Source: Paraflavitalea pollutisoli (lineage in GTDB: Bacteria > Bacteroidota > Bacteroidia > Chitinophagales > Chitinophagaceae). Taken from it: a DNA stretch of 64,000 bases. Below are positions 18,700 through 27,790 of the stretch, in pieces. Position 1 is the stretch's first letter. Each line of letters opens with the position of its first letter. The stretch is from NCBI RefSeq assembly GCF_029360705.1, contig NZ_JARKMX010000008.1, forward strand, positions 2,224,202-2,288,201, in the 5' to 3' direction. The position numbers and the translations under genes were made by a program. The notes beneath the pieces were generated by a model that saw only the letters and a program-made list of their open reading frames with translations, did no database searches and had not been told where the DNA came from.

Positions 18700-19689
18700 A
18701 TGAATGCATTCTTCAGACAATACTGGGCCCTTTTCATCCCCCTCTTCATCCTGGCAATTGCCATCTGGTTCCTATTCCGCCGCTCGGGCAGCACCAATGA
18801 TGCCCCCATTGGTATGATCGATGCCACCAGCGTAGATGTCGCCGCCGAATTCCCGGGCCGCCTCGACAGCCTCTTCATAGCGCAGGGCGATACGGTGAAA
18901 GCCGGACAACTACTAGGAGTACTACGCACGAACGAGATCGAAGCTATCCGATCACAAGCCCTCGCCGCTGTAGATGCGGCCAAAGGGCAACTCGAATTGC
19001 TGCAGGCAGGCCCACGGCAGGAGTTGGTAGGTGCGACCGGCAAACTGTATGAGATCGCCGAAGATCAATATGACCTCTTCAGCAAAACCTACCAGCGTAT
19101 GCAACGTCTGTACAATGCCGATGTCATCAGCGGGCAGGAACGTGATATTTTTTTCTTTAAATACCAGGCGGCACAGAAAGAAATGGAAACCGCTAAACTC
19201 AACCTCGAGATGCTGCAAAAAGGTACGCGTCCCGAACTATTGAGAAGCGCCCGCGCCATCGTGCAACAGGCAGAGCAAGCCTATGAACTCACCAAAGTAC
19301 TGAAAGAGAATACGCGCATCTATTCCCCGGCCAATGGCGTCATCACGTCGCTCGTCATTCACCAGGGCGAGATCGTCTCCATCGGTTATCCCATCATGAG
19401 CGTGGAAAAAGAAAACAGTTTTGTGCTACGGTTCAATATCAGACAAGACCAGGCAGCAGCCTTCCGGCCCGGCACAACCACCACCGTTCGCGTACCGGGC
19501 TGCAGTCCGGAAACCTTTCCGGTCACTGTCACCAGTATCGCGCCATCGCTCACTTTTGCCAATTGGGTGCCGTCCAAAGACAAAGGACAATTCGAGCTGC
19601 GCACCTTCACCATAGAATTCAAACCCAGTCAACCCAACACCGTTAATGGCCTGCGCTCCGGCATGACGGCCTCGCTACAACTACCATGA
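18700..19689 (+). CDS. HlyD-family periplasmic adaptor (membrane fusion protein)
   Basis: The ATG at 18700 (MNAFFRQYW) is chosen because it gives a normal N-terminal membrane anchor (about 8-27); an in-frame ATG at 18640 lies inside tolC. The 329-residue protein shows a biotinyl-lipoyl-like half (VAAEFPGRLDSLFIAQGDTVKAGQLLGVL), a coiled-coil hairpin (about 80-195) and the second lipoyl half (IYSPANGVITSLVIHQGEIVSIGYP). It bridges TolC and the ABC-2 permeases. Its stop overlaps the next start (ATGA). Confidence 0.9.
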   Translation: MNAFFRQYWALFIPLFILAIAIWFLFRRSGSTNDAPIGMIDATSVDVAAEFPGRLDSLFIAQGDTVKAGQLLGVLRTNEIEAIRSQALAAVDAAKGQLELLQAGPRQELVGATGKLYEIAEDQYDLFSKTYQRMQRLYNADVISGQERDIFFFKYQAAQKEMETAKLNLEMLQKGTRPELLRSARAIVQQAEQAYELTKVLKENTRIYSPANGVITSLVIHQGEIVSIGYPIMSVEKENSFVLRFNIRQDQAAAFRPGTTTTVRVPGCSPETFPVTVTSIAPSLTFANWVPSKDKGQFELRTFTIEFKPSQPNTVNGLRSGMTASLQLP

Positions 19690-20849
19690 CTATCCTGAGG
19701 ATCATATGGCGCGAGTGGAAACGGATACTGGTATTGCCGGCGCATTGCCTGGTATTGCTGGTGATTCCGCCCTTACTGTTCTTCCTGTATGCTTTTATCT
19801 ACGATGAACAGCAGGCCGATCACCTGCCCGTAGCTGTCTGGGATGAAGATCACTCTGCCGTATCCCGTCAGTTTACCTTCTTGCTTGGACAGGTAGCAAC
19901 CATTCAGTTATCGCGACAGGTATCCAGTTTGGGTGAACTCCAGGACCTGGTTCTTAAAGGGGAGATCATGGGCGCCATTCATTTTCCGCAGCATATGGAA
20001 CGCGATATCAAAAGCCGCCACCCTGTCAACGTAGTCGTCTATACCAATGCAGCCGCGGTGGTACCGGCTAAACTCATTTATAAAGAAGCAGCGCAGGTGA
20101 TCATTACTGCCGGGTCAGGGGTCATTTTGCAGAAGTTCGTTAAAACGGGTATGGATAAAGGAAAAGCCCTGGCTCTGGTACAGCCCATTGCCCTGGTCCC
20201 CTACACACTCTACAATCCAACCTATAACTACCAGCAATACCTGGTACCGGGCCTTATCACCGTAGGCTTGCAAATGATCATGATCATGGTCAGTGTATTG
20301 CTGCTTAATTACGAGACGACCACTCAGTCGCGGGAGGAATTATGGCGCCTCTCCAAAGGATCGGCATCGACCATCATCGCCGGCAAAACCCTCTCGCACC
20401 TGGTCGTAGCTTGGCTGAACTTCATTCTGGTAGCCTATGTGATATTTCCCTACTTCCAACTGGGCCTTCCGATTGCCAATGGAAAGTTTTTTGTATTGTA
20501 TACGTTTTTAAGCCTCGCATGCATCGGTATTGGTTGTATGCTGTCGGCCTTGTTTACCGATACCATGCTGGCTACGGATGTGGCTCTTTTCTATACATCA
20601 CCGGCATTTGTATTCAGTGGCTTTACTTTTCCACGCTGGGCCATGCCCTGGTACGATCAGTATTACGCCAACATCATGCCCTATACCCATTTTCTCGATG
20701 GCTTCTTCAAGATCTATTACATGGACCTGCCGTTGCACTACGCCCGCACCGAAATGGGTTACCTGCTGTTATTTATCGCCATCACGTTTTCGATAGCCAT
20801 CCTCCTATACCAACAACAAATCAACCGCTACCGGCTTGTTATCCAATAA
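19686..20849 (+). CDS. ABC-2 type permease, first of two
   Basis: A 387-residue membrane protein with one N-terminal helix (about 18-38), a large extracytoplasmic domain (about 40-180) and five to six C-terminal helices (180-385), the ABC2_membrane layout of YhhJ/YbhR-type exporters. It contains YLVPGLITVGLQMIMIM, as expected after the outer domain. It overlaps the HlyD gene by 4 bp and the next permease by 14 bp. No nucleotide-binding subunit is encoded next to it. Confidence 0.85.
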   Translation: MTILRIIWREWKRILVLPAHCLVLLVIPPLLFFLYAFIYDEQQADHLPVAVWDEDHSAVSRQFTFLLGQVATIQLSRQVSSLGELQDLVLKGEIMGAIHFPQHMERDIKSRHPVNVVVYTNAAAVVPAKLIYKEAAQVIITAGSGVILQKFVKTGMDKGKALALVQPIALVPYTLYNPTYNYQQYLVPGLITVGLQMIMIMVSVLLLNYETTTQSREELWRLSKGSASTIIAGKTLSHLVVAWLNFILVAYVIFPYFQLGLPIANGKFFVLYTFLSLACIGIGCMLSALFTDTMLATDVALFYTSPAFVFSGFTFPRWAMPWYDQYYANIMPYTHFLDGFFKIYYMDLPLHYARTEMGYLLLFIAITFSIAILLYQQQINRYRLVIQ

Positions 20850-22002
20850 TACCATATTTACAGTCTGGCAGCTGACAAAACGCGAAGCAGCCCGCATCGG
20901 CAGCGACCATAGTCTGTTGCTGACCTTGCTCATTGCCCCCTTGCTGTATGCCTTCTTTTACGGCAGCATCTATACCTATAAAGAGGAGGAAGGGGTTCAA
21001 CTCGCCATCGTGGATGATGACCGTACCAGCCTGTCAAGGCTACTTGCTCAACAAATAGGCTATGCGCAGGTAACCGCCGTCTTTATGGTACCCACCATCG
21101 AAGATGCGAAGGAAGCTATGTACCAGGGACAATGCCAGGGATTCTTATACATCGAAAAAGGACTGGAACAACGGGTAAAGACACTTCGGCAGGCACATGT
21201 CGTAGTGGCCCTCAATGCGGCGCGTTTCCTGCCCTCCAGCGACCTGCTCCTGAGCATCAATCAAACATGCCTGACCATCGGAGCAGGCGTACGCCTGCAA
21301 TACCTGCAAAAATCGGAAGGCATGAACACCGGTGCATCGATGCAGGAGGTGATGCCCGTCAACCTCGATTACCGGCCACTCTTCAACAGTCGTAGCAGTT
21401 ATGGAGCCTTCCTGCTGCCGGGCCTCCTGGCCCTCATCCTGCAACAAACCTTATTGATCGGCCTTTCGGCCAGCGTGTCCGCCGAAAGAAAGAAAAACCG
21501 GGTGGGCACCTGGATGGCCACCGCCCGTTACAGTCTGTCGGCGGCACTCTGGGGCAAGGGTTTGTTCTACATCCTCCTGTATGCCGTGTACGCGTATTTC
21601 TTCATGACGGTCAACTACACCTTGCTTGAACTGCCTATGCGTGGCAATGGATGGCACCTGACCGGAGCTTTCGCATTATTCATACTCACGTTGATCCCGA
21701 TGGCACAATGGATCGGCAGCCTGTTCAAAGATCCACTCCTCAACGTGCAGTTCATGGCTTTTTCCACCTACCCTTTTTTCCTTATTACCGGGTATACCTT
21801 CCCGCTGCAAAATATTCCCCAGCCTTTGCAATGGCTATCGGCCCTGTTACCCACCACGCCCTTCATCAATATGTACCAATCCATCGTGCAGGCAGGCGGC
21901 ACCCTTTTCCAAAACGGCTACCACTTCATTCACCTCCTCCTGCTCCTGATTTTATATACGGCAGCAGCCCTTTACCGGCTGGAAAGGATTAGCCGGATAT
22001 AA
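20836..22002 (+). CDS. ABC-2 type permease, second of two
   Basis: Starts with TTG at 20836, overlapping the preceding gene by 14 bp; no ATG lies close, and the frame gives an N-terminal cytoplasmic stretch (WQLTKREAARIGSD) of normal form for this family. The 388-residue protein has the same plan as the preceding permease: one helix at about 30-48, an outer domain, then GAFLLPGLLALILQQTLLIGLS and further helices. The two probably form a heterodimeric exporter membrane core. Confidence 0.83.
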   Translation: MLSNNTIFTVWQLTKREAARIGSDHSLLLTLLIAPLLYAFFYGSIYTYKEEEGVQLAIVDDDRTSLSRLLAQQIGYAQVTAVFMVPTIEDAKEAMYQGQCQGFLYIEKGLEQRVKTLRQAHVVVALNAARFLPSSDLLLSINQTCLTIGAGVRLQYLQKSEGMNTGASMQEVMPVNLDYRPLFNSRSSYGAFLLPGLLALILQQTLLIGLSASVSAERKKNRVGTWMATARYSLSAALWGKGLFYILLYAVYAYFFMTVNYTLLELPMRGNGWHLTGAFALFILTLIPMAQWIGSLFKDPLLNVQFMAFSTYPFFLITGYTFPLQNIPQPLQWLSALLPTTPFINMYQSIVQAGGTLFQNGYHFIHLLLLLILYTAAALYRLERISRI

Positions 22003-22031
22003 AAAGACGACGACCATTTATGGCCGCCGTC
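22000..22031 (-). terminator. Terminator of the T9SS cargo gene
   Basis: On the minus strand the RNA forms a 12-bp stem (GACGGCGGCCAT with ATGGTCGTCGTC, two G-U pairs) followed by TTTTT. On the plus strand the stem has mismatches, so it mainly serves the minus-strand gene ending at 22058. It sits at the very end of the permease gene. Confidence 0.75.
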
Positions 22032-22057
22032 ATACACAATGTTCATTAAAACCAATA

Positions 22058-23761
22058 CTATCTGGTAAGTATCATTTTTTCGGAGAACACCTGCGGCCCC
22101 AACAGCACCTTTACGATGTAAGCACCGTTGTTCCAACGCACGGGACAAGGTAAATCCACCAAAACGGACCCGCTGGTGACACGTGTTTTCTCCTGCAGCA
22201 ACACGCGGCCATTCATGTCATAGATCTGCACCACCATTTCTTCGGTGAAGGGTGTACCAATACCCAACCGAAGGTGATGGGAAACAGGATTGGACAGAAG
22301 CTTAACTATCCTTTTGTCAGGAATACGATTCAAAGTAAACTTGCCACGCTCATCCTTTTGTTGCAGCAGCGTGCAAAATGGATCGAGTGTCACCACCACT
22401 GTGTCTTTTGCATAAGTGGAACCGCAACTATCCATGAGTAATTGACTCACGATGTAAGTACCTGGCTGATCTACCGAGACAGACGGACCGATGGTATCAC
22501 TCGCAAAATGGCCATCGGAGGTGGACCAGGTATATAGAGAAGTCAGCAAGGGAGTGGCCACACTGATCGTGCTAATGCCGGTAGTACCACAAAACAATGG
22601 TATATCTGCGGACGCAGAGGCCATAGGAGCACGGAAAAAATCAAACGGTCCAACGAAGTCTTTCAACTCCGAACTAAACGAGCTCGACGTACGTGACTTT
22701 ACCAATATACGGCGGAATGGCATTTTACAGGCATCACCTACACTGACCAGCGGATCGACACCGAGTTTACTGAGGTTAACTGAAAACTCCAGGAACTGTG
22801 CCGCTTCATATTGAGTTACGACACTGTTGTCCACCCTTACAAGGCCAAACGGCCCCGCCCAGGTATTGTCGGCACATTGCAGGCCGGTATAAAAGGTGCC
22901 GGCCGTAGACGGTAATATATTAGCATAGCCGTAGGTGGAACTGCCGGTACCACCATCAATTGAGCCGCCCCAGGCAAAAGCCACCGGAGACACTGTGGTA
23001 ACCGCACTACGGTCTACCCAGATCCTGGCTTCCAGGTTGCTCAACCCCGATCCGCCGTACTCGGCAGTAAAGATGATGTCTCCGGCCTTGGTAACATTAC
23101 CAAGCGCGTCAAACTGCCAGGCTGTATGGCCTTCATCCGGTCCGTATCCTTTAAAAGTCAAACTCGATCGTTCGTAATAAATGTCTGTCTGGTACATCTC
23201 AAAATCGAAGTAACGGTTGCCGCCGGTACCTTCCAGGGATACACCACCAAACAGCCAGAGTGAGTCCGTTGTATTGGCCCCTTCCCGACGCACATGCATA
23301 AACATATCGAGAATATCGTTCTTATTGGGAACACTTTGCACGAATACCGGCGCCCAATCTGCCGGATTCATTCCATTCTTGTTAGATCCCGCCCCATAGG
23401 TGGTGGAATCTGCACCATGGTGGTCTCGTATGAATACTGCATCGATAAGCATGCGGTTGTTGACGAGCGAAAACTGTGGATAGCTCATGCCCCTGAATAA
23501 CGGCAACATGCGCGTGGCTGGGTTCGTCAGGTACAATTGATTGATATAATGGGCGCCTGTGGTGTCAATGACAAAGATGCCGCTACCAGCAGCGCCATCA
23601 GTATACCAGTCGTCACCATTTGATATGCCAGGGCCACCAAAAAGGTTGGCACGCAACCCGCCATCTACCTCAAATCCTGCACGGGTGATCGGTGTTGTGA
23701 TCTGGGCTGACAGCCCGATCGTTAAGCAACAGTAAATAAAAAATAACACTGCTTTCTTCAT
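22058..23761 (-). CDS. Secreted protein with type IX secretion (type A) sorting domain
   Basis: The start at 23761 (MKKAVLFFIYCCLTIGLSAQ) gives a clean signal peptide; a longer frame from 23824 adds unrelated residues. The 567-residue product has a beta-rich body with an Ig/PKD-like region (about 400-465, TISVATPLLTSLYTWSTSDG-like) and a C-terminal type A T9SS domain of about 80 residues: VKLLSNPVSHHLRLG, VVQIYDMNGRVLLQEK, then GAYIVKVLLGPQVFSEKMILTR. It is expected to be exported through the T9SS and attached to or released from the surface. The body matches no enzyme family I recognise. Confidence 0.85.
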   Translation of the reverse strand: MKKAVLFFIYCCLTIGLSAQITTPITRAGFEVDGGLRANLFGGPGISNGDDWYTDGAAGSGIFVIDTTGAHYINQLYLTNPATRMLPLFRGMSYPQFSLVNNRMLIDAVFIRDHHGADSTTYGAGSNKNGMNPADWAPVFVQSVPNKNDILDMFMHVRREGANTTDSLWLFGGVSLEGTGGNRYFDFEMYQTDIYYERSSLTFKGYGPDEGHTAWQFDALGNVTKAGDIIFTAEYGGSGLSNLEARIWVDRSAVTTVSPVAFAWGGSIDGGTGSSTYGYANILPSTAGTFYTGLQCADNTWAGPFGLVRVDNSVVTQYEAAQFLEFSVNLSKLGVDPLVSVGDACKMPFRRILVKSRTSSSFSSELKDFVGPFDFFRAPMASASADIPLFCGTTGISTISVATPLLTSLYTWSTSDGHFASDTIGPSVSVDQPGTYIVSQLLMDSCGSTYAKDTVVVTLDPFCTLLQQKDERGKFTLNRIPDKRIVKLLSNPVSHHLRLGIGTPFTEEMVVQIYDMNGRVLLQEKTRVTSGSVLVDLPCPVRWNNGAYIVKVLLGPQVFSEKMILTR

Positions 23762-24160
23762 AAGTAGAGATTTTATGAATGATAACTGGTGTACGGATCC
23801 GAGTGGCGTGTTCAGCCAATTCAAGACAATACATCGCCCCGCCGATCGATAAACCGGCTAGCACACAGAAGTGAGTAATTGTTATAAGTTTAGCCCAGGT
23901 AACATTCCTGTTCTCGCGGTCCGGGAAATAATGACCGGCCAATGTAAATAAATGAATCAGATGAAAGTAGCTGTTCTTTCATGGGTTACAGATTTGTCAA
24001 ACAAAATAGAAAATATTATTAAAAGATCATAGCACCTTTTCTACCCATTCACCTTAGTCGCTGCGAATCATACAGTTAATAACTGATTTTGAATTCATTA
24101 GCTTCACATCGCCCTAAATCTGGCATGATTTTTACGCCTTCGCAGTCAAATTTTCTACTT
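23762..24160. other. Divergent intergenic region
   Basis: 400 bp between the T9SS gene (-) and the DUF4382 gene (+); both promoters must lie here. I could not place a full TAnnTTTG box in either direction. A and T rich near 24000-24035. Confidence 0.4.
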
Positions 24161-24670
24161 ATGAAACCATTGCACATCCTAATCCCTGCAGCCTTATTGA
24201 CAATCATCACAATTGCTTGCAAAAAGGACAAAGAAACAACTACAGATCTCCGGATCCGGCTCACTGACAACCCTTATGATGCTTCCGAAGTCAACGTAGA
24301 CATTCGCCAGGTACGTATAAACCTGCAAGACGACTCCAGTGGTTGGGTTAATCTGGAAACAAGAGCGGGTATCTATAATTTGCTGGATTATCAAAATGGC
24401 ATTGATACCCTCATTGCACAGAGCATTGTACCCACCGGTCGCTTGAAAGAGATACGTTTTGTGTTGGGCACTCAAAATAGTATTAAAATTGCCAATACAA
24501 TATATCCCCTGACCATACCCAGCGGTAGCGAATCTGGCTTAAAGATTAAACTGGACAAACAACTCCATGCACACCTTGACTCATTGGTCATTGATTTCGA
24601 TGCGGCCATGTCTGTCATCCAGGAAGGTACGGGCAACTATAAATTAAAGCCTGTGATTAAAGTAAAATAG
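24161..24670 (+). CDS. DUF4382 domain lipoprotein
   Basis: The ATG at 24161 (MKPLHILIPAALLTIITIACKKD) gives a lipoprotein signal with Cys 20; an upstream in-frame start at 24089 would bury it. The 169-residue protein carries the DUF4382 pattern LRIRLTDNPYDASEVNVDIRQVRINLQDD...WVNL and then YNLLDYQNGIDTLIAQSIVPTGRLKEIRFVLG. The family is common in marine and soil Bacteroidetes; function unknown, probably outer-membrane or periplasmic. Confidence 0.86.
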   Translation: MKPLHILIPAALLTIITIACKKDKETTTDLRIRLTDNPYDASEVNVDIRQVRINLQDDSSGWVNLETRAGIYNLLDYQNGIDTLIAQSIVPTGRLKEIRFVLGTQNSIKIANTIYPLTIPSGSESGLKIKLDKQLHAHLDSLVIDFDAAMSVIQEGTGNYKLKPVIKVK

Positions 24671-24687
24671 CAGTAGTTCATAAAATA

Positions 24688-24724
24688 CAGGCAAGGCTTC
24701 CCGATTGGAAGCCTTGCCTGTTTA
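24688..24724 (+). terminator. Rho-independent terminator of the DUF4382 gene
   Basis: Perfect 14-bp stem (CAGGCAAGGCTTCC with its complement) around CGATT, followed by TTTA. It lies 17 bp after the stop codon. Confidence 0.88.
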
Positions 24725-24807
24725 GGTGCGACACAACTTACAAATTCAGGCATATTAATCGGGCTGTAACTGGGGTGTTTATAGAATTGCTGGTGTCCCC
24801 ATCCTTG

Positions 24808-25851
24808 ATGCTATCCATTTATATCAGAAACTGGACACTTAGTGTTCTCGCCTCATCGATCTCCTTTGTATTAAATGCACAGGTGAAGGATACGCTGTTC
24901 CTATACAACCAATCGGTGCTCATCGGCGAACTAAAAAACATCACCCTGGGCAAACTGACCATCGATGCCGATGATGTAGGATTGGTCAACATAAAGACCA
25001 CCAAGATTCGAACGTTGCGGGCAGCATCGCACTACTACCGTATTGAGACAACCCATAAAAAAGTCTACTACTCCCGCATACTGGAAGACACCATGCCGGG
25101 CTATATCCGGATCGCCAATCAGGACACGATCCTTTCCATAGCATTAGAAGACATCGCCAATCTGTCATCCTTCAAGAATCCCAAGGCAGCGCAATGGGAT
25201 GGATCAGCTTCGGTCGGCTACTCATTTACCCGTTCCAGCAAGATCGGTCGCCTCAACGGCGACTTTTCACTAAAACGAACCACACGGAGACTTGAACTAT
25301 CTTCATCCTACTCAACCATAATTACCCAAACCGACACCGGCTGGACCCGCGACAATGCTACAGGTACCCTGACCGGCTCTTATTTTATCAATACCCGTTG
25401 GCAAGCAGTCGCATTCCTGCAATACCAGCGTAACCTCGAACTGGGCTTGGCACGCCGTTACCAGGAGGGATTGGGCTTTACCTATTCGATCATTTCCACC
25501 AATCATGTGCGCCTACGCACAGGAAGCGGCATAGTGCTCAACCAGGAATTGAATACAGAAGGCGTAACTTCTCCCACCCAGGTGGAAATACCATTTGTTA
25601 ACACCTTCAACTTTTTTAGTTTCAGTAAACCCGAAATGGATTTGTCCAGCACACAGAACGTTTATTTCAGTTTGTCTACAAAAGGCCGTGTGCGGCACGA
25701 TGGACAGATAAAACTCACCTGGAAAGTCATCACCGACTTTAGCGTGACCCTTACCCTTTACGACAACTACGACTCCAAGCCACCAGGCATCAACGCGGCT
25801 ACCCTCGACTATGGGATTGTCTTCGGTTTATCCTACTCTTTCACCCGATAA
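24808..25851 (+). CDS. DUF481-like outer-membrane protein
   Basis: The ATG at 24808 (MLSIYIRNWTLSVLASSISFVLNAQ) gives a good signal peptide; a GTG at 24775 is also possible. In the 347-residue product, residues 22-90 form a small domain with VLIGELKNITLGKLTIDADDVGLVNIKTTKI, as in SH3-like heads of DUF481 proteins. From about 135 on it is a barrel of the DUF481 (YdiY-like) type: WDGSASVGYSFTRSSKIGRLNGDFSLKRTTRRLELSS. These are outer-membrane proteins without a defined role. Confidence 0.8.
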   Translation: MLSIYIRNWTLSVLASSISFVLNAQVKDTLFLYNQSVLIGELKNITLGKLTIDADDVGLVNIKTTKIRTLRAASHYYRIETTHKKVYYSRILEDTMPGYIRIANQDTILSIALEDIANLSSFKNPKAAQWDGSASVGYSFTRSSKIGRLNGDFSLKRTTRRLELSSSYSTIITQTDTGWTRDNATGTLTGSYFINTRWQAVAFLQYQRNLELGLARRYQEGLGFTYSIISTNHVRLRTGSGIVLNQELNTEGVTSPTQVEIPFVNTFNFFSFSKPEMDLSSTQNVYFSLSTKGRVRHDGQIKLTWKVITDFSVTLTLYDNYDSKPPGINAATLDYGIVFGLSYSFTR

Positions 25852-26186
25852 ATGTTACAACCTTATTCCAGTGTACAGCCCAGGCCAATATCCAGGTAAC
25901 TACCGGTCATGTAAATAAGAAAGAAAATCCACCACCGTATTTTCCGCATTCTCAAACGGTTGCCTGTAACCCCCGCTTGACTATTATCAAATCCCGCTAC
26001 CGTTTGCTCATTTTACCCCACGCATAGACCCGATAGTTTTTACCTTGCAACCCGGCCGCTGCTACAACGCAAGTGGTCGAGTATCAGGAAGTACGAATCG
26101 ACTGTTTCATCACTGATTGCCTTGCCAGACATTCAGGTGTGTTGTGCTCTTGTCCCTCATACAGAAATCGAAATCACCTGGAGCCT
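25852..26186. other. Intergenic region
   Basis: 335 bp between two + strand genes. No hairpin terminator and no convincing promoter box was found; the first 38 codons of the frame that opens at 26073 are judged non-coding. Confidence 0.4.
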
Positions 26187-27326
26187 ATGTTGTTGATCGC
26201 CCTGCAACCTGGCCTACTGTCCTGTATGGCCTTTGTATTGTGTGCTCTTACCGGGTTCATATTACTCGTACGCCCACCACACACCGTCAGGTATGGCCAT
26301 CGCCTGCTGGGTACAGCTTATGTATTGTTAGCGCTCTGTTTTGGTCTCGGGCTTTTCTTTATGGCACATCCGCAGGAAGCAGACCATCGCTGGTACAAGA
26401 TCCCCCATATCCTTTGGTTGATCTACTTGCCCATGCCCTATCTCTACGTTCGGTACCTATACGATGCAAAACCGGTGGGCTGGAAAGACCTGGTACACCT
26501 GCTGCCGCTACTGGTATTCCTTATCGACTACCTGCCCTACTTCATCCAGGGGCATGGCATCCGCCCTACCGACCCTATGGGTTGGTCACGGGTAAAAGCG
26601 ATGATCCCCATCTGGGGCGGCTGGATCTTCCCCGATAATTTTCACGTACCCGCGACCTGCCTCACGATGGCACTGTACTGGATCATGCAGGTACACACCC
26701 TCGTGTTGTATACGGAACAACAACAGCCCCGGTTCCCGGGATATACCCGGTGGCTGGTCATTTATACCACTCTGCAGGTACCGGTTTTCATTCCCGCCTT
26801 GCTGACGCAGATTACCCAAAAACCATCCGTATGGGCCAGCGTGGTGCCGCCGGCCACCATGTCGATCCTTACCTGTATCACGCTCATCATGTATCCCAGG
26901 ATATTGTACGGCACCGCCACGGCTCCTTTGGTCCGGGAACCCTCCTCCAATCCCAAACCGTCTTTCTCAGACGACCACATCGAGTCGATCAACCGGGAGA
27001 TGGCCCGGGTCATGCAGGAAAAAAAGCCCTACCTGGATGGAGATTACAGCCTGCAGCAACTGGCCGATGAACTGAGTATGCCTCCACATAAACTATCGGC
27101 TTTCATCAACAACGTGAACGGCAGCAACTTCAATGACTACCTGAACCAGCAACGGATCGCATACTGCCTCGATATGATCGCCAGCAATCAGACCGATCAC
27201 CTCAACATCAATGGCCTCGCATCCCTATGTGGATTCAACAACCGCAATACTTTCAGTATTGCGTTCAAAAAAATGACCGGCGTCAGTCCGTCCGAATACC
27301 TGCGCAGCAGGCAAAAAGGGGCATAA
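26187..27326 (+). CDS. Membrane-bound AraC-family transcription factor
   Basis: The ATG at 26187 places the first membrane helix right at the N-terminus. The 379-residue protein has about seven hydrophobic helices in its first 250 residues and an AraC HTH in the last 110 (DYSLQQLADELSMPPHKLSAFINNV, then INGLASLCGFNNRNTFSIAFKKMTGVSPSEY). Such 7TM-AraC proteins are frequent in Bacteroidetes and probably sense an envelope or small-molecule signal while held in the membrane. It shares its linker and HTH with the short AraC proteins at 11972 and 27791. Confidence 0.85.
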   Translation: MLLIALQPGLLSCMAFVLCALTGFILLVRPPHTVRYGHRLLGTAYVLLALCFGLGLFFMAHPQEADHRWYKIPHILWLIYLPMPYLYVRYLYDAKPVGWKDLVHLLPLLVFLIDYLPYFIQGHGIRPTDPMGWSRVKAMIPIWGGWIFPDNFHVPATCLTMALYWIMQVHTLVLYTEQQQPRFPGYTRWLVIYTTLQVPVFIPALLTQITQKPSVWASVVPPATMSILTCITLIMYPRILYGTATAPLVREPSSNPKPSFSDDHIESINREMARVMQEKKPYLDGDYSLQQLADELSMPPHKLSAFINNVNGSNFNDYLNQQRIAYCLDMIASNQTDHLNINGLASLCGFNNRNTFSIAFKKMTGVSPSEYLRSRQKGA

Positions 27327-27790
27327 AAAAAACGGATTGCCATCCGGGTACTATTGCGCTTCAGCGCGTGGCTTCAATAATTTAAAAAGGGTGTCCCTGG
27401 CTATCTGACAATGTTTTGGCAAATAGAATCATTCCTCCCCCCAGGGACAGCACCTTTTGAACGGTCATTCGATGGCAAGATCGTACGATGCCCAATACCT
27501 CGGCGGCAGGACACACAACAAACGACTTACAGTGCGAAACAAACGAAGGGAATTGTCAACGAAAAGGGTAAATGAGTGGAAATGAGACGACTCAGCAACT
27601 TTCAATCAATTAAGCAGGGGCAAGATACACATAATCTTCAGAAAACACCATAAACTACAGGTATTTTTACGCACACTACTTCGTATTTTTTACATAACGG
27701 AAACCAGTATGTAAATAAAAGCCCTGACCAGTCAACACCCGCTAGCGTGTTGACTGGTCAGGGTGAACAGACTTTCGCCCAGGATTTTAT
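27327..27790. other. Intergenic region between convergent genes, with an inverted repeat
   Basis: 464 bp. At 27384-27400 and 27441-27458 lie two arms that are near reverse complements (TGTCCCTGG with CCAGGGACA, plus AAAAGG with CCTTTT) separated by 40 bp. A strong terminator for the minus-strand AraC gene lies at 27716-27763. The rest shows nothing recognisable. Confidence 0.5.
27716..27763 (-). terminator. Rho-independent terminator of the short AraC gene
   Basis: Perfect 17-bp stem (CCCTGACCAGTCAACAC with its complement) around an 8-base loop. On the minus strand it is followed by CTTTTATTT. It lies 27 bp beyond the stop of the AraC-type gene at 27791. Confidence 0.88.

Noticed and set aside
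24100-24125. TAAATCTG near the DUF4382 gene as a -7 box
   Set aside because: Not the TTTG/TTCG form and the nearest TTTG lies 23 bp upstream, too far for the usual 19-21 bp.
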